Of a stretch of DNA of 48,075 bases, positions 9,957 through 19,763 are shown piece after piece. The stretch's first letter is position 1. Each line of letters starts with the position of its first letter. A program made the position numbers and the translations under genes. A model generated the notes under the pieces. The model ran no database searches and had not been told where the DNA came from. It saw only the letters and a program-made list of their open reading frames with translations. Origin of the DNA: Rhodocyclaceae bacterium. Lineage in GTDB: Bacteria > Pseudomonadota > Gammaproteobacteria > Burkholderiales > Rhodocyclaceae. Location: the NCBI GenBank assembly GCA_013388985.1, contig JACAEF010000029.1:1-48075 (forward strand). Direction: 5' to 3'.

Positions 9957-10718
9957 ATGATCCGTTTCGCCTCGCTGGGCAGCGGCAGCAAGGGCAATGC
10001 GCTGCTGGTCGAAGTGGGCCGCACGCGCGTGCTGCTCGATTGCGGCTTCGGGCCGCGCGAATTGTCGCGCCGCCTGGCGCGGCTGGATGTCGCGCCCGAA
10101 AGCATCACGGCGGTATTGATCACCCACGAGCATGCCGACCACGTCGGCGGCGCGGCCCGTTGCGCGGCGCGCTTCGGCTGGACGGTGCATGCCAGCTTCG
10201 GCACCGCCGCGGCTTCCCGGCAGTTGGACGGGACCCCGGTGCGCCGCTTCGACAGCCACACTTCCTTTGCGATCGGCGATCTGGAAATCCATCCATACCC
10301 GGTGCCGCACGATGCGCGCGAGCCGACCCAGTTCGTCTTCGCCGATGGGGAGGCGCGGCTGGGTGTGCTCACCGATGCCGGCAGCATCACGCCGCACATC
10401 GTCGCGATGCTCAAGGATTGCGCGGCGCTGGTGCTCGAATGCAACCACGACCCCGCGATGCTCGCCAACGGCCGCTATCCTCCGCCGTTGAAGCAGCGGA
10501 TCAGCAGCGCCTACGGCCACCTCGACAATGGCCAGGCGGCCGGGCTGTTGCGCCGCGTTGCCCACGGCGGCTTGCGCCACGTCGTCGCCGCGCATCTGTC
10601 CGAGGAGAACAACCGGCCCGAGCTCGCGCGCGCGGCGCTGGCCGGGGCGCTCGGCTGCAGCGCCGATTGGATCGGCGTCGCCAGCCAGGACGCCGGCTGC
10701 GACTGGCGCATGCTCTGA
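9957..10718 (+). CDS. MBL-fold metallohydrolase (YycJ/WalJ-like)
   Basis: This 253-residue protein starts with SLGSGSKGNALLVE, carries the metallo-beta-lactamase metal motif THEHADHVGG and later VLECNHDP and AAHLSEENN, all typical of the YycJ/WalJ-type hydrolase family. The exact substrate is unknown; relatives are described as DNA or RNA phosphodiesterases or as cell-wall linked. In related bacteria this gene directly follows bamC, so it was probably part of the dapA-bamC operon before the higBA module came in. It is convergent with the large sensor gene, with 22 bp between the stops. Confidence 0.85.
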   Translation: MIRFASLGSGSKGNALLVEVGRTRVLLDCGFGPRELSRRLARLDVAPESITAVLITHEHADHVGGAARCAARFGWTVHASFGTAAASRQLDGTPVRRFDSHTSFAIGDLEIHPYPVPHDAREPTQFVFADGEARLGVLTDAGSITPHIVAMLKDCAALVLECNHDPAMLANGRYPPPLKQRISSAYGHLDNGQAAGLLRRVAHGGLRHVVAAHLSEENNRPELARAALAGALGCSADWIGVASQDAGCDWRML

Positions 10719-10740
10719 GCCATGCGCCGCGCTTGCTGAC

Positions 10741-13659
10741 TTACTTCCACGCCGCCAGCCACTCTTCTACGGGCAGCGGCTTGCCGTAGTGATAACCCTG
10801 GCGGACGATCTCGCCCTTGCTGTCGAGGAAGGCGGCATGAAGCGCGGTTTCCACGCCCTCGGCGACGACGCGCAGCTTGAGCTGCCGCGCCACGGCGAGG
10901 ATCGTGTCGACCAGCGCGGCATCGTCGGCATCGTGCGGCGCGTCGAGGATGAAGCTCTTGTCGATCTTGAGTTCCGAGATCGGCAGCCGTTTCAGATAGG
11001 CCAGCGAGGAGTAACCGGTGCCGAAATCGTCGAGCGAGAAATGCAAGCCGGTGGTGCGCAGCGCATTCATGCGTCCGACGGTGACCGCGAAATCGTCGAT
11101 GGCGAGACTTTCCGTGATTTCGAGCGTGAGCAGCGCCGGGTCGGCGCCGTGCGCCTCGACGAGATCCATCAGCCAGCGCTCGAAGCCGGGCTGACGGAAC
11201 TGGCGCGCCGAAAGATTGACGGACAGGCGCAGCAGGCGCCCTTCATCGAGCAACCGGCGCATCAGCCGGCAAGCCTCGGTGAGCACCCAGGCGCCCAGCT
11301 CGACGATCAGCTTCGACTCTTCGGCGATCGGGACGAACTGGCCGGGCGGCACCACCCCGCGTTCAGGATGTTGCCAGCGCAGCAGGACTTCCGCGCCGAC
11401 GATGCGGCCCGTCCCATCGACTTGGGATTGCAGATAAAGACGCAACTCCTGGCTAGCCAGGGCGCGGCGGAGTTCTTTTTCGAGTTCGAAGCGCAGGCGG
11501 GCGGCTTCGCTCATCGCCTCTTCATAGAACGCGAATTCGCCTGGGCCTTTCGCCTTCGCGCGGTGCAGCGCGGTGTCGGCGCGCCGCAGTGCGGCTTCGG
11601 CATCATCGTGGGCCGTCGCCGGCAGATGGGTGATGCCGAAGCAGACGGCAAGCGAAATCTCGTCGCCGTCCAGGACGAGCGGCAAGGCGATCGCCCGCTG
11701 CAGCTTGGCCAGCACGTTGGCGATCTGTTTCGTGGCGACCTCCACGTGGTCGTCCAGCGCGGTCAGCAGCAATGCGAATTCGTCGCCATAGCTGCGCGCG
11801 ACGAGGTCGCCTTCGCGCAGGCTGTGTTGCAGGCGTTCGGCGACGGCGATCAGCACGCGGTTGCCGAAGGCTTCGCCGCGGGCCTCGTTGAGCCGTTTGA
11901 AGCCGGAAAGGTCGATCAGGATCAGCGCCGCCAATGCCTTCTGGCGCGGTAACGTGGCGAGCTCTCGTGCCAGGCGCTCGACCAGCTCGCGGCGATTGGG
12001 CAGCCCCGTCAGCGCGTCGTGGTAGGCGAGCCGTTCCACCTCGGCCTCGGCGCGCTTTCTCGCCGTGATGTCGCGGAAGGCGCCGCGCCGGCCGAGATAA
12101 TGGCCGTCCTGATAGACCGGCTCGCAATCGTGTTCGATCCAGACGAGTTCGCCGTCGGGACGGTAGAAGCGCAGCTCCATGCCCTGGGTGGGGTGTTCGG
12201 GATGGACGAGATGGTCGAGCCACTGTTGCCGGTCTCCGGCTGCCATCCGCTCGATCAGGCGCTGGGCATCGGCCTCGATCTCTTCGGCGGTCAGGCCGAA
12301 GATGGAGCGGGCCGCGGGCGAGAGATAAGAAAAACCGCCGCCGGGACGCTCGAACGTGATGCAATCCCGGCCATGCTCGGCGAGCAGCCGGTAACGCGCT
12401 TCGGATTCGGCGAGCTTCTTTTGCGCCAGGCGCTCGCGCGTGACATCGCGGAATACCAGCACGACGCCGCTCACTTGACCCCGGGCATCGCGAATCGGGG
12501 CGCCGGCATCGGCGATCGGCGTCCTTTCCCCATCGCGCCGCAGCAGCACGGTGTGGTTGGCCAGCCCGACCACGATACCCTCGCGCAGGACGCGCGCGAC
12601 GGGGTTTTCCATGGCATCGCCGGTTTGCTCATTGACGATGCGGAACACCTCGGCGATCGGCCGCCCCATCGCTTCGGCCTGGCTCCAGCCAGTCAGTGCT
12701 TCGGCGACCGGGTTCATGAACTCGACGCGTCCCGCCGTGTCGGTGCTGATCACCGCATCGCCGATCGAGGAGAGCGTCGTGCGCAGCCGCGCCTCGCTCG
12801 TGACGAGTGCGTTCCGTGACGCATCCAGCGAGGCTGCCATGCGGTTGAAGCTCTCGGCGACCGCCTGCACCTCGTCGATCGTCGATTTGGGCTGGGCGCG
12901 CGCCGCCAGGTCGCCGGCGGCCAGCCGCTGCGCCGCGGCGGATATGCTCGCCAAGGGACGGGCGAGGTCGCGCTGCAGCTGCCAGACGAGCAGGGCCCCG
13001 GCGCCCAGGAAAATCGACAGGCTGATCAGCAGTTGCCAGCGAAAGCCCTGCCACGCATGGGCGTTGATCTGTTCCTTCGGCAGCTTGATCGAGAGTACGC
13101 CGCGTAAATCGCCGACTTTGTAGCCGTAGGCGCCGCGATAGCGCGCGCGGATCGAAGCAGGCGCGTCCTCGGGGTTGCCATGGCACTTCAGGCAATAGGG
13201 CTCGACCCAGATCGGCCGTGCGTAGAACAGCTTCGCGCGGCCATCGGCGTCCGTGATGGAGGCCGTATAGCGCTCGGCCTTCGGGTTCTCGCGAAAGAAG
13301 GCGATCGCCTTGAGCTCCTCGGCATCGGCCTGGTTGTGATGGTTGCGCGCCCGGTCGGAGACGTTGTTGAAGGAAAAGCCCGTGTTGTCGAAGTTTTTCA
13401 GTTCGTCCGCGATCCGGGTCATCGCGAAGGCCGGCAGGAGCGGCAGCGTCTTCTCGTCGAGCTCCAGGCCGGCTTCCATGAACGCATGATGATAAACGCG
13501 GCGCATGCTCATCAGCACGCCGCGGATGTGCTCTGCATCCTCGAGCAACTGGTCCTCGGCGGCCTGCCTGGCGAGCTGCCAGGCGACGAACTGGTAGAGC
13601 AGCAGCACCGCGAGCAGGATGCCGGCGAACGAAATCAGGATCTGACGGTGGAGCTTCAT
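10741..13659 (-). CDS. Membrane sensor with periplasmic c-type heme domain, HAMP, two PAS, GGDEF and EAL domains
   Basis: The order of domains in this 972-residue protein is: TM1 (about 7-29); a periplasmic DUF3365/Tll0287-like domain with a CLKCH heme-attachment motif at 156-160; TM2 (about 208-227); HAMP (about 228-280); PAS (about 290-405); PAS (about 420-535); GGDEF (about 540-712); EAL (about 720-965). The cyclase motif reads YGDEF instead of GGDEF (624-628) and the upstream DLDxF motif reads DLSGF, so diguanylate cyclase activity is doubtful. The EAL motif is EVL (757-759), and the other phosphodiesterase motifs (LTLEITES, DDFGTGYSSL, LKIDKSFI, AEGVET) are intact. I infer a heme- or redox-controlled c-di-GMP phosphodiesterase. 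Confidence 0.9.
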   Translation of the reverse strand: MKLHRQILISFAGILLAVLLLYQFVAWQLARQAAEDQLLEDAEHIRGVLMSMRRVYHHAFMEAGLELDEKTLPLLPAFAMTRIADELKNFDNTGFSFNNVSDRARNHHNQADAEELKAIAFFRENPKAERYTASITDADGRAKLFYARPIWVEPYCLKCHGNPEDAPASIRARYRGAYGYKVGDLRGVLSIKLPKEQINAHAWQGFRWQLLISLSIFLGAGALLVWQLQRDLARPLASISAAAQRLAAGDLAARAQPKSTIDEVQAVAESFNRMAASLDASRNALVTSEARLRTTLSSIGDAVISTDTAGRVEFMNPVAEALTGWSQAEAMGRPIAEVFRIVNEQTGDAMENPVARVLREGIVVGLANHTVLLRRDGERTPIADAGAPIRDARGQVSGVVLVFRDVTRERLAQKKLAESEARYRLLAEHGRDCITFERPGGGFSYLSPAARSIFGLTAEEIEADAQRLIERMAAGDRQQWLDHLVHPEHPTQGMELRFYRPDGELVWIEHDCEPVYQDGHYLGRRGAFRDITARKRAEAEVERLAYHDALTGLPNRRELVERLARELATLPRQKALAALILIDLSGFKRLNEARGEAFGNRVLIAVAERLQHSLREGDLVARSYGDEFALLLTALDDHVEVATKQIANVLAKLQRAIALPLVLDGDEISLAVCFGITHLPATAHDDAEAALRRADTALHRAKAKGPGEFAFYEEAMSEAARLRFELEKELRRALASQELRLYLQSQVDGTGRIVGAEVLLRWQHPERGVVPPGQFVPIAEESKLIVELGAWVLTEACRLMRRLLDEGRLLRLSVNLSARQFRQPGFERWLMDLVEAHGADPALLTLEITESLAIDDFAVTVGRMNALRTTGLHFSLDDFGTGYSSLAYLKRLPISELKIDKSFILDAPHDADDAALVDTILAVARQLKLRVVAEGVETALHAAFLDSKGEIVRQGYHYGKPLPVEEWLAAWK

Positions 13660-13698
13660 TGCTGGAGCGCAAGCATAGCAATTCCTGTGCCGTGTCAG

Positions 13699-13712
13699 TT
13701 GATCGAGGTCAA
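13699..13712. promoter_or_regulatory. FNR/CRP-like box between the heme sensor gene and rlmD
   Basis: TTGATCGAGGTCAA differs from the FNR/ANR/DNR consensus TTGAT-N4-ATCAA at one base and has inverted GTTGA/TCAAC arms. It is centred about 64 bp upstream of the presumed rlmD transcription start and about 46 bp before the heme-sensor start codon. The regulator and the target are inferred. Confidence 0.4.
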
Positions 13713-13756
13713 CAGGCGGTGCGTCGGCTCTCGCCGCTTCACGGCATCCGGGTCTC

Positions 13757-13762
13757 TATAAT
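13757..13762 (+). promoter_or_regulatory. Perfect -10 hexamer of the rlmD promoter
   Basis: TATAAT stands 28 bp before the rlmD ATG. No good -35 element lies at the expected distance (GCTTCA is the best match), which fits an activator-dependent or weak promoter. Confidence 0.55.
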
Positions 13763-13789
13763 CGCGCGCTCGATTTCACCGAGCCGCCC

Positions 13790-15088
13790 ATGAACATCGC
13801 CGATATCGAATCGCTCGACCACGACGGACGCGGCGTCGCCCACGTCGAAGGCAAGGTCGTCTTCATCGAAGGCGCCTTGCCCGGCGAGCGCGTCACCTAC
13901 GCGCGCCTGCGCAGCAAGCCGAAATTCGACACCGCGCGCGTCGAGGCCGTGCTCAAGGCTTCGAGCCAGCGCGTCGCGCCGCGCTGTCCGCATTTCGGCG
14001 TCTGCGGCGGCTGCAGCATGCAGCATCTCGAGCTCGATGCCCAGGCGGCCATCAAGCAGCGCGTGCTGGAGGATGCCTTCTGGCACATCGCGCGCATCAG
14101 ACCTGAGACGATCCTGCCGCCGATCGTCGGCCCGGCCTGGGGCTATCGCCGCCGCGCGCGCCTCACCGTGCGCAAGGTGGTGAAGAAGGGCGGCGTGCTG
14201 GTCGGCTTCCACGAGAAGAAGAGCAGCTATGTGGCCGACATGACCTGCTGTGCCGTGCTGCCAGCGCCGATTTCCGCGCTGCTGCCGCAACTGCGCCGAC
14301 TCGTCGGCCGCCTCTCGATCGCCGAGCGGCTGCCACAGATCGAAGTCGCCGTTGGTGATGGCCCCGCCGTGCTGGTGCTGCGCATCCTCGAGCCGCTGAC
14401 CCCGGCGGATGAGGATTTGCTGCGCGCCTTCGCCGACGAAGCGGCAGTGCATCTGTGGCTGCAGCCGGGCGGGCCGGATACGGCCGTGCCCTTTCATCCC
14501 GCCGACGCGCCCTGGCCGACATATCGCCTGCCGGAGTTCGATGTCACGTTGCGCTTTCGTCCGACCGATTTCACGCAGGTGAATCACGACGTCAACCGCA
14601 TGCTGGTGCGCCGGGCGATGAATCTGATGCAGGTGCGGATGGGTGAGACCATCGCCGACATGTTCTGCGGCCTGGGCAATTTCACGCTGCCGCTCGCCCG
14701 GCTGGGCGCGCGGGTGGTCGGCGTCGAGGGCAGTGCCGCGCTGGTGGCGCGGGCGCGGGAAAACGCCGTCGCCAACGGGCTCGATGAGCGCATCGACTAT
14801 CACGTCGCCAACCTGTTCTCGGTCACGCCGGAACGGCTCGCCGGCTGGGGGCGCTTTGACAAGATGCTGATCGATCCGCCGCGCGAAGGGGCGGTCGAAC
14901 TGGTCAAGTGTCTCGGCGACGAGGCGCCGGCGCGCATCGTCTATGTCTCGTGCAATCCGGCGACGCTGGCGCGCGACGCCGCGGTGCTGGTGCATGAGAA
15001 AGGCTATCGGCTCGTCAGCGCGGGCATCGCCAACATGTTTCCGCACACTTCGCACGTCGAGTCGATCGCGCTATTCGTGCGTCGATAA
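13790..15088 (+). CDS. rlmD: 23S rRNA (uracil-5-)-methyltransferase RlmD
   Basis: RlmD methylates U1939 of 23S rRNA. This 432-residue protein has an N-terminal TRAM domain (about residues 1-57), the iron-sulfur cluster cysteines in [13 protein letters not shown], and a third domain with the SAM motif [14 protein letters not shown]. It ends with the catalytic nucleophile in [13 protein letters not shown] and the base near HTSHVES. Its stop overlaps the convergent DsbA-like gene by 18 nt. A weaker repeat copy (14251-14275) encodes AVLPAPIS; the family has a similar proline-containing stretch here, so this copy disturbs little. Confidence 0.94.
   Translation: MNIADIESLDHDGRGVAHVEGKVVFIEGALPGERVTYARLRSKPKFDTARVEAVLKASSQRVAPRCPHFGVCGGCSMQHLELDAQAAIKQRVLEDAFWHIARIRPETILPPIVGPAWGYRRRARLTVRKVVKKGGVLVGFHEKKSSYVADMTCCAVLPAPISALLPQLRRLVGRLSIAERLPQIEVAVGDGPAVLVLRILEPLTPADEDLLRAFADEAAVHLWLQPGGPDTAVPFHPADAPWPTYRLPEFDVTLRFRPTDFTQVNHDVNRMLVRRAMNLMQVRMGETIADMFCGLGNFTLPLARLGARVVGVEGSAALVARARENAVANGLDERIDYHVANLFSVTPERLAGWGRFDKMLIDPPREGAVELVKCLGDEAPARIVYVSCNPATLARDAAVLVHEKGYRLVSAGIANMFPHTSHVESIALFVRR
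14251..14275 (+). repeat. Dispersed 25-bp repeat, copy 4 (within rlmD, sense)
   Basis: It carries TGCCGT and the GCCAGCGCCGA core but ends TTCC instead of TTTC, making it one of the most diverged copies. Partial coincidence with the codons of a conserved protein stretch cannot be excluded. Confidence 0.6.
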
Positions 15089-15721
15089 TGCTGCCGCTAC
15101 GGTCTTCTGCAGCACGTTGAAGCCGAAGCCCGGCAGCGGCCGGCCATTGACGTAGAAGGTCGGCGTCGTGTCGATCTTCAGTGCCGTGGCGTCGTCCTCG
15201 TCCTGCCGGATGCGCGCGGCGATTTCCGCATCGGCCATGTCGCGGCGCAGGCGCTCGAGGTCCAGGCCGAGACCCTCCAGATGTTTCCAGACGCGCGCGA
15301 GCTCGGCTTCGTGCTGCGGCTTCCAGTCATCCTGCGTGTCCATCAGCGCATCGAGCACCGGCCAGAATTTTTCCTGCCGGCGGGCGGCTTCCAGCAGCGC
15401 GACGATGTGTTCCGAGCCGATCTGGAAGGGCGCGTAGCGGATTACCAGCCTGAGCTTGCCCGGATGCTCGTCGATGAGCTGCTTGAGCGGCGCGTAGAAG
15501 GCCTGGCAAGTGGCGCAGGCAGGGTCGAAGAACTCGACGATCGTCACGGCTGCCGTGGCCTCGCCGAGCACCGGTGCATGCGGGCGGATCAGCCGGTCGC
15601 CATGCAAGACGGCGCGCCGGGCGGCGGCATCGGCCTGCGAGCGCTGATAAAGCGCGCTGGCCGTGGCGAAGGCGAGCAGCAGCAGGGCGGCGGTGGCGAG
15701 GACGAGGGTGCGCGGTTTCAT
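15071..15721 (-). CDS. DsbA-family thiol:disulfide oxidoreductase
   Basis: This 216-residue protein has an uncleaved or cleavable N-terminal hydrophobic segment (about residues 5-24) and a thioredoxin-like domain with the active site CATC in [13 protein letters not shown]. The cis-proline loop is TTPTFYVNG. It belongs to the thioredoxin_4/DsbA group of periplasmic oxidases or isomerases. The start at 15721 overlaps the dsbB stop (ATGA), so it is cotranscribed with its likely re-oxidising partner. Whether it is an oxidase (DsbA) or a more specialised enzyme cannot be read from the sequence. Confidence 0.88.
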   Translation of the reverse strand: MKPRTLVLATAALLLLAFATASALYQRSQADAAARRAVLHGDRLIRPHAPVLGEATAAVTIVEFFDPACATCQAFYAPLKQLIDEHPGKLRLVIRYAPFQIGSEHIVALLEAARRQEKFWPVLDALMDTQDDWKPQHEAELARVWKHLEGLGLDLERLRRDMADAEIAARIRQDEDDATALKIDTTPTFYVNGRPLPGFGFNVLQKTVAAALSTHE

Positions 15722-16143
15722 CTCGTCTGCCGGTGGGCGAAGAGCAGCAGCGCGACGATCGCCGCGAAGGCGGCGACCGACAGCCAGGGAAGGGTCAAAA
15801 AGCCGAACCATTCGATCAGGGTCTTCGAGCAGGGCACGCCACGCGCGCAGGGTTCGAGGCTTTTCGGTACCCAGCCGGCCACCAGCGCCTGGTGGAAGAG
15901 GGCGATGCCCAGGCCGATCACCGCCAGCGGCAGCGCGTAGCGGATGATGCGGTGATCCCACGAGACGAGCCCGAGTGGCAGGAGGATCGCCAGCGGGAAC
16001 ATGCAGATGCGCTGGTACCAGCACAGCAGGCAGGGCGGCAGTCCCATCACCTCGCCGAAGAACAGCGCGCCGAGCGTCGCGCTGGCGGCGACGAGCCAGG
16101 CGGCGAACACCAGCCACCAGGCGGGGGGCAGGCGGTCGTTCAT
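15718..16143 (-). CDS. dsbB: Disulfide bond formation protein B
   Basis: This 141-residue protein has four membrane helices. The first periplasmic cysteine pair sits in PPCLLCWYQRICM, the DsbB/BdbC signature, and the second pair in EPCARGVPCSK. DsbB passes electrons from reduced DsbA to quinone. It is shorter than E. coli DsbB (176 residues), as is common for this subgroup. It is coded directly upstream of its probable DsbA-like partner. The spacer before it holds the terminator of the BI-1 family gene and repeat copy 5. Confidence 0.92.
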   Translation of the reverse strand: MNDRLPPAWWLVFAAWLVAASATLGALFFGEVMGLPPCLLCWYQRICMFPLAILLPLGLVSWDHRIIRYALPLAVIGLGIALFHQALVAGWVPKSLEPCARGVPCSKTLIEWFGFLTLPWLSVAAFAAIVALLLFAHRQTR

Positions 16144-16149
16144 CGCAAC

Positions 16150-16173
16150 GAAAACGGCGCCCCTGCGGGCGCC
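16150..16173 (-). terminator. Rho-independent terminator after the BI-1 family gene
   Basis: On the minus strand a perfect 7-bp stem (GGCGCCC/GGGCGCC, 4-base loop, 16156-16173) is followed by GTTTTCGTT. It lies in the spacer after the BI-1 gene and ends close to the dsbB start codon, so dsbB may need its own promoter or partial read-through. Confidence 0.65.
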
Positions 16174-16190
16174 GCCGTATCACGCTGGGG

Positions 16191-16215
16191 TGCCGTGCCG
16201 CCAGCGCCGAGTTTC
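16191..16215 (+). repeat. Dispersed 25-bp repeat, copy 5 (intergenic, BI-1 gene / dsbB spacer)
   Basis: This copy keeps every fixed position of the repeat. It sits 4 bp downstream of the stop of the BI-1 family gene, outside any coding region. Confidence 0.85.
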
Positions 16216-16219
16216 ATGG

Positions 16220-16909
16220 TCAATCCCGCTGGCCGGTGAAGGCGAGCAGCAGGTTCAGCAGATTGACGAAGACGTTGTAGATGTCGAGGTAGACCGCCAG
16301 CGTGGCCGAGATGTAGTTGTCCTCGCCGCCTTGCACGATGCGGTTGATGTCGTAGAGGATCAGCGCCGAGAAGATGCCCACCGCGAGCAGCGAGATCGTC
16401 AGCGCCAGGGCCGGGAGCTGGAAGAACAGGTTGGCGAGCATCGCCAGGAGCAGCAGGATCACGCCGGCGAAGAGGAACTTGCCGAGGCTGGAGAAATCGC
16501 GTTTGGTCGTCGCGGCCAGCCCCGCCATCACGAAGAAGATCGCGCCGGTGCCGCCCGCGGCCAGCGCGATGAGCTGGCCGCCGTTGGAAAAGCCCAGCGC
16601 CACCTGCAGGATGCGCGAGAGCATCAGGCCCATGAAGAAGGTGAAGGCGAGCAGCAGCACGACGCCCAGACCGCTGTTCTTGGTGCGCTCGATGCCATAC
16701 ATGAAGCCCCAGGCGATGCCCAGGAACAGCAGGAAGGAGAGCAGCGGGCTGCCGGCGAGAAACGAGAAATTGAGCTGGATGCCAATGAGGGCGCCGAGCA
16801 CGGTCGGCACCATCGATAGCGCCAGCAGCGCATAGGTGTTGCGCAGCACGCGGTTCTGACGGACGACCGATTCGGCAGAGGTTTGGGTGACGATGTCGAA
16901 CGGTTGCAT
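16220..16909 (-). CDS. Bax inhibitor-1 / YccA family membrane protein
   Basis: This 229-residue protein has seven hydrophobic helices and the BI-1 family pattern: a cytosolic N-terminus with QNRVLRNTYALLALSM, GAIFFVMAGLAATTKRDFSSLGKFLFAG in the middle, and the Asp-containing last helices (ALILYDINRIVQGGEDNYISATLAVYLDIYNVF). Relatives include E. coli YccA (an FtsH modulator) and YbhL, and eukaryotic TMBIM calcium-leak proteins. It has a good ribosome binding site (GAGAGGAAC) before the ATG at 16909 and its own terminator, so it is probably a single-gene transcript. Confidence 0.92.
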   Translation of the reverse strand: MQPFDIVTQTSAESVVRQNRVLRNTYALLALSMVPTVLGALIGIQLNFSFLAGSPLLSFLLFLGIAWGFMYGIERTKNSGLGVVLLLAFTFFMGLMLSRILQVALGFSNGGQLIALAAGGTGAIFFVMAGLAATTKRDFSSLGKFLFAGVILLLLAMLANLFFQLPALALTISLLAVGIFSALILYDINRIVQGGEDNYISATLAVYLDIYNVFVNLLNLLLAFTGQRD

Positions 16910-16947
16910 GATGTTCCTCTCAGGTTGTTGGGGAGTTACGCCGTATC

Positions 16948-16976
16948 AGACTACCGAAGGAAGGCAAAAGTTTCAA
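16948..16976 (-). promoter_or_regulatory. Candidate sigma-70 promoter of the BI-1 family gene
   Basis: On the minus strand TTGAAA (16976-16971), a 17-bp spacer and TAGTCT (16953-16948) lie about 40 bp before the start codon. The -35 overlaps the stop codon of the small ORF behind typA. Confidence 0.4.
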
Positions 16977-17093
16977 CCGTAGATCTTGCACATCAGCGGC
17001 ATGACCGGGGTATGGGAGAAAAGCCCGATCAGCGAGAGGATCGCGCTGGCGATGGCGATGCGCCACAGCCAGCGCCGCACCGCCGGCGGGAGC

Positions 17094-17113
<20 letters not shown>
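16973..17113 (-). CDS. Small membrane protein of 46 residues, unknown function
   Basis: A GTG at 17113, inside the last codons of typA, opens a 46-codon frame ending in TGA. The product begins with a polar stretch rich in Pro, Arg and Trp (about residues 1-18). One membrane helix follows (about 19-32, [14 protein letters not shown]), and then a short tail with [13 protein letters not shown]. The 20-nt overlap with typA suggests translational coupling. I do not recognise a family. It is supported by frame, hydrophobicity and position only, so it could be a chance ORF. Confidence 0.4.
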
Positions 17114-18914
<1,801 letters not shown>

Positions 18915-18943
18915 GGGAGAGTGCCTGGAAGAAAAGGGCGGGC

Positions 18944-18949
18944 ATTCTA
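18944..18949 (-). promoter_or_regulatory. Probable -10 box of typA
   Basis: TAGAAT on the minus strand, preceded by GT, lies 30 bp before the typA ATG with a weak TTTCCG -35 at a 16-bp spacing. The same GTTAGAAT string occurs before map, which supports it as a local -10 form. Confidence 0.4.
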
Positions 18950-18987
18950 ACAGAGCGCCCCTGTCGGAAATCGTGAAGGAGACCGGA

Positions 18988-19734
18988 ATGTTGGCAGTCA
19001 TCGGCGGCAGCGGCCTCACGCAGCTGGCCAGTCTCGCGGAAACCCGCCGCGAAATCGTACGCACGCCTTACGGCGATCCTTCGGGCGTGCTCACCTTCGG
19101 CCGCATCGGCAGGCAGGAGGTGGTGTTCCTGCCGCGTCATGGCCACGGTCATACGATACCGCCGCATCGCGTCAATTACCGCGCCAATCTCTGGGCGCTG
19201 GTCAAGGCGGCGGGCGCGACCGGCATCATTTCGGTCGCCTCGGTGGGCGGCATCCGCGCCGACCTGGGGCCGGGCTCGCTCGCGGTGCCGCACCAGATCA
19301 TCGATTACACCTGGGGTCGGCCGCATACTTTCTTCGATGGCGGCGAGGCGCCGGTCGTGCATGTCGATTTCACCGAACCCTACGATCGTGCCCTGCGCGA
19401 GCGGCTGCTGTGCGCCGCGGACGCCATCGACATCGAGATGGCCGGCACGGCGGTGTATGCCGCGACGCAGGGGCCGCGGCTGGAGAGCGCCGCCGAGATC
19501 GAGCGGCTGGCGCGCGACGGCGCCGATGTCGTCGGCATGACCGGCATGCCCGAGGCGGGGCTGGCGCGCGAGCTGGAAATCCCTTATGCGGCGATCTGCG
19601 CGGTCGCCAACTGGGCCGCCGGCCGCGGTGATTCGAAGACGGCGATCCGTTTCGATCAGCTCGAGGCGGTATTGGCGGAGGCGCTCGGCAGGGTGCGTCG
19701 GGTGATCGAGCACCTGTGCGCCGCCGGGTTCTGA
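18988..19734 (+). CDS. MTAP/PNP-family phosphorylase, probable S-methyl-5'-thioinosine phosphorylase
   Basis: This 248-residue protein opens with AVIGGSGL, has the phosphate and substrate motifs [21 protein letters not shown], and the purine-site stretch [37 protein letters not shown]. Classical MTAPs have MTTMPE at this point. The MTGMPEA form is seen in Pseudomonas and betaproteobacterial enzymes that prefer methylthioinosine. It salvages the methylthio-nucleoside left by polyamine or acyl-homoserine-lactone synthesis. The start at 18988 follows a good ribosome binding site (AAGGAGA). It is divergent from typA. Confidence 0.85.
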   Translation: MLAVIGGSGLTQLASLAETRREIVRTPYGDPSGVLTFGRIGRQEVVFLPRHGHGHTIPPHRVNYRANLWALVKAAGATGIISVASVGGIRADLGPGSLAVPHQIIDYTWGRPHTFFDGGEAPVVHVDFTEPYDRALRERLLCAADAIDIEMAGTAVYAATQGPRLESAAEIERLARDGADVVGMTGMPEAGLARELEIPYAAICAVANWAAGRGDSKTAIRFDQLEAVLAEALGRVRRVIEHLCAAGF

Positions 19735-19738
19735 AGGG

Positions 19739-19763
19739 TGCCGTGCCGCCAGCGCCGACTTTC
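19739..19763 (+). repeat. Dispersed 25-bp repeat, copy 6 (between phosphorylase gene and glnD)
   Basis: A full-consensus copy fills the gap between two convergent genes. Its last two bases are part of the glnD stop codon. Confidence 0.85.
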
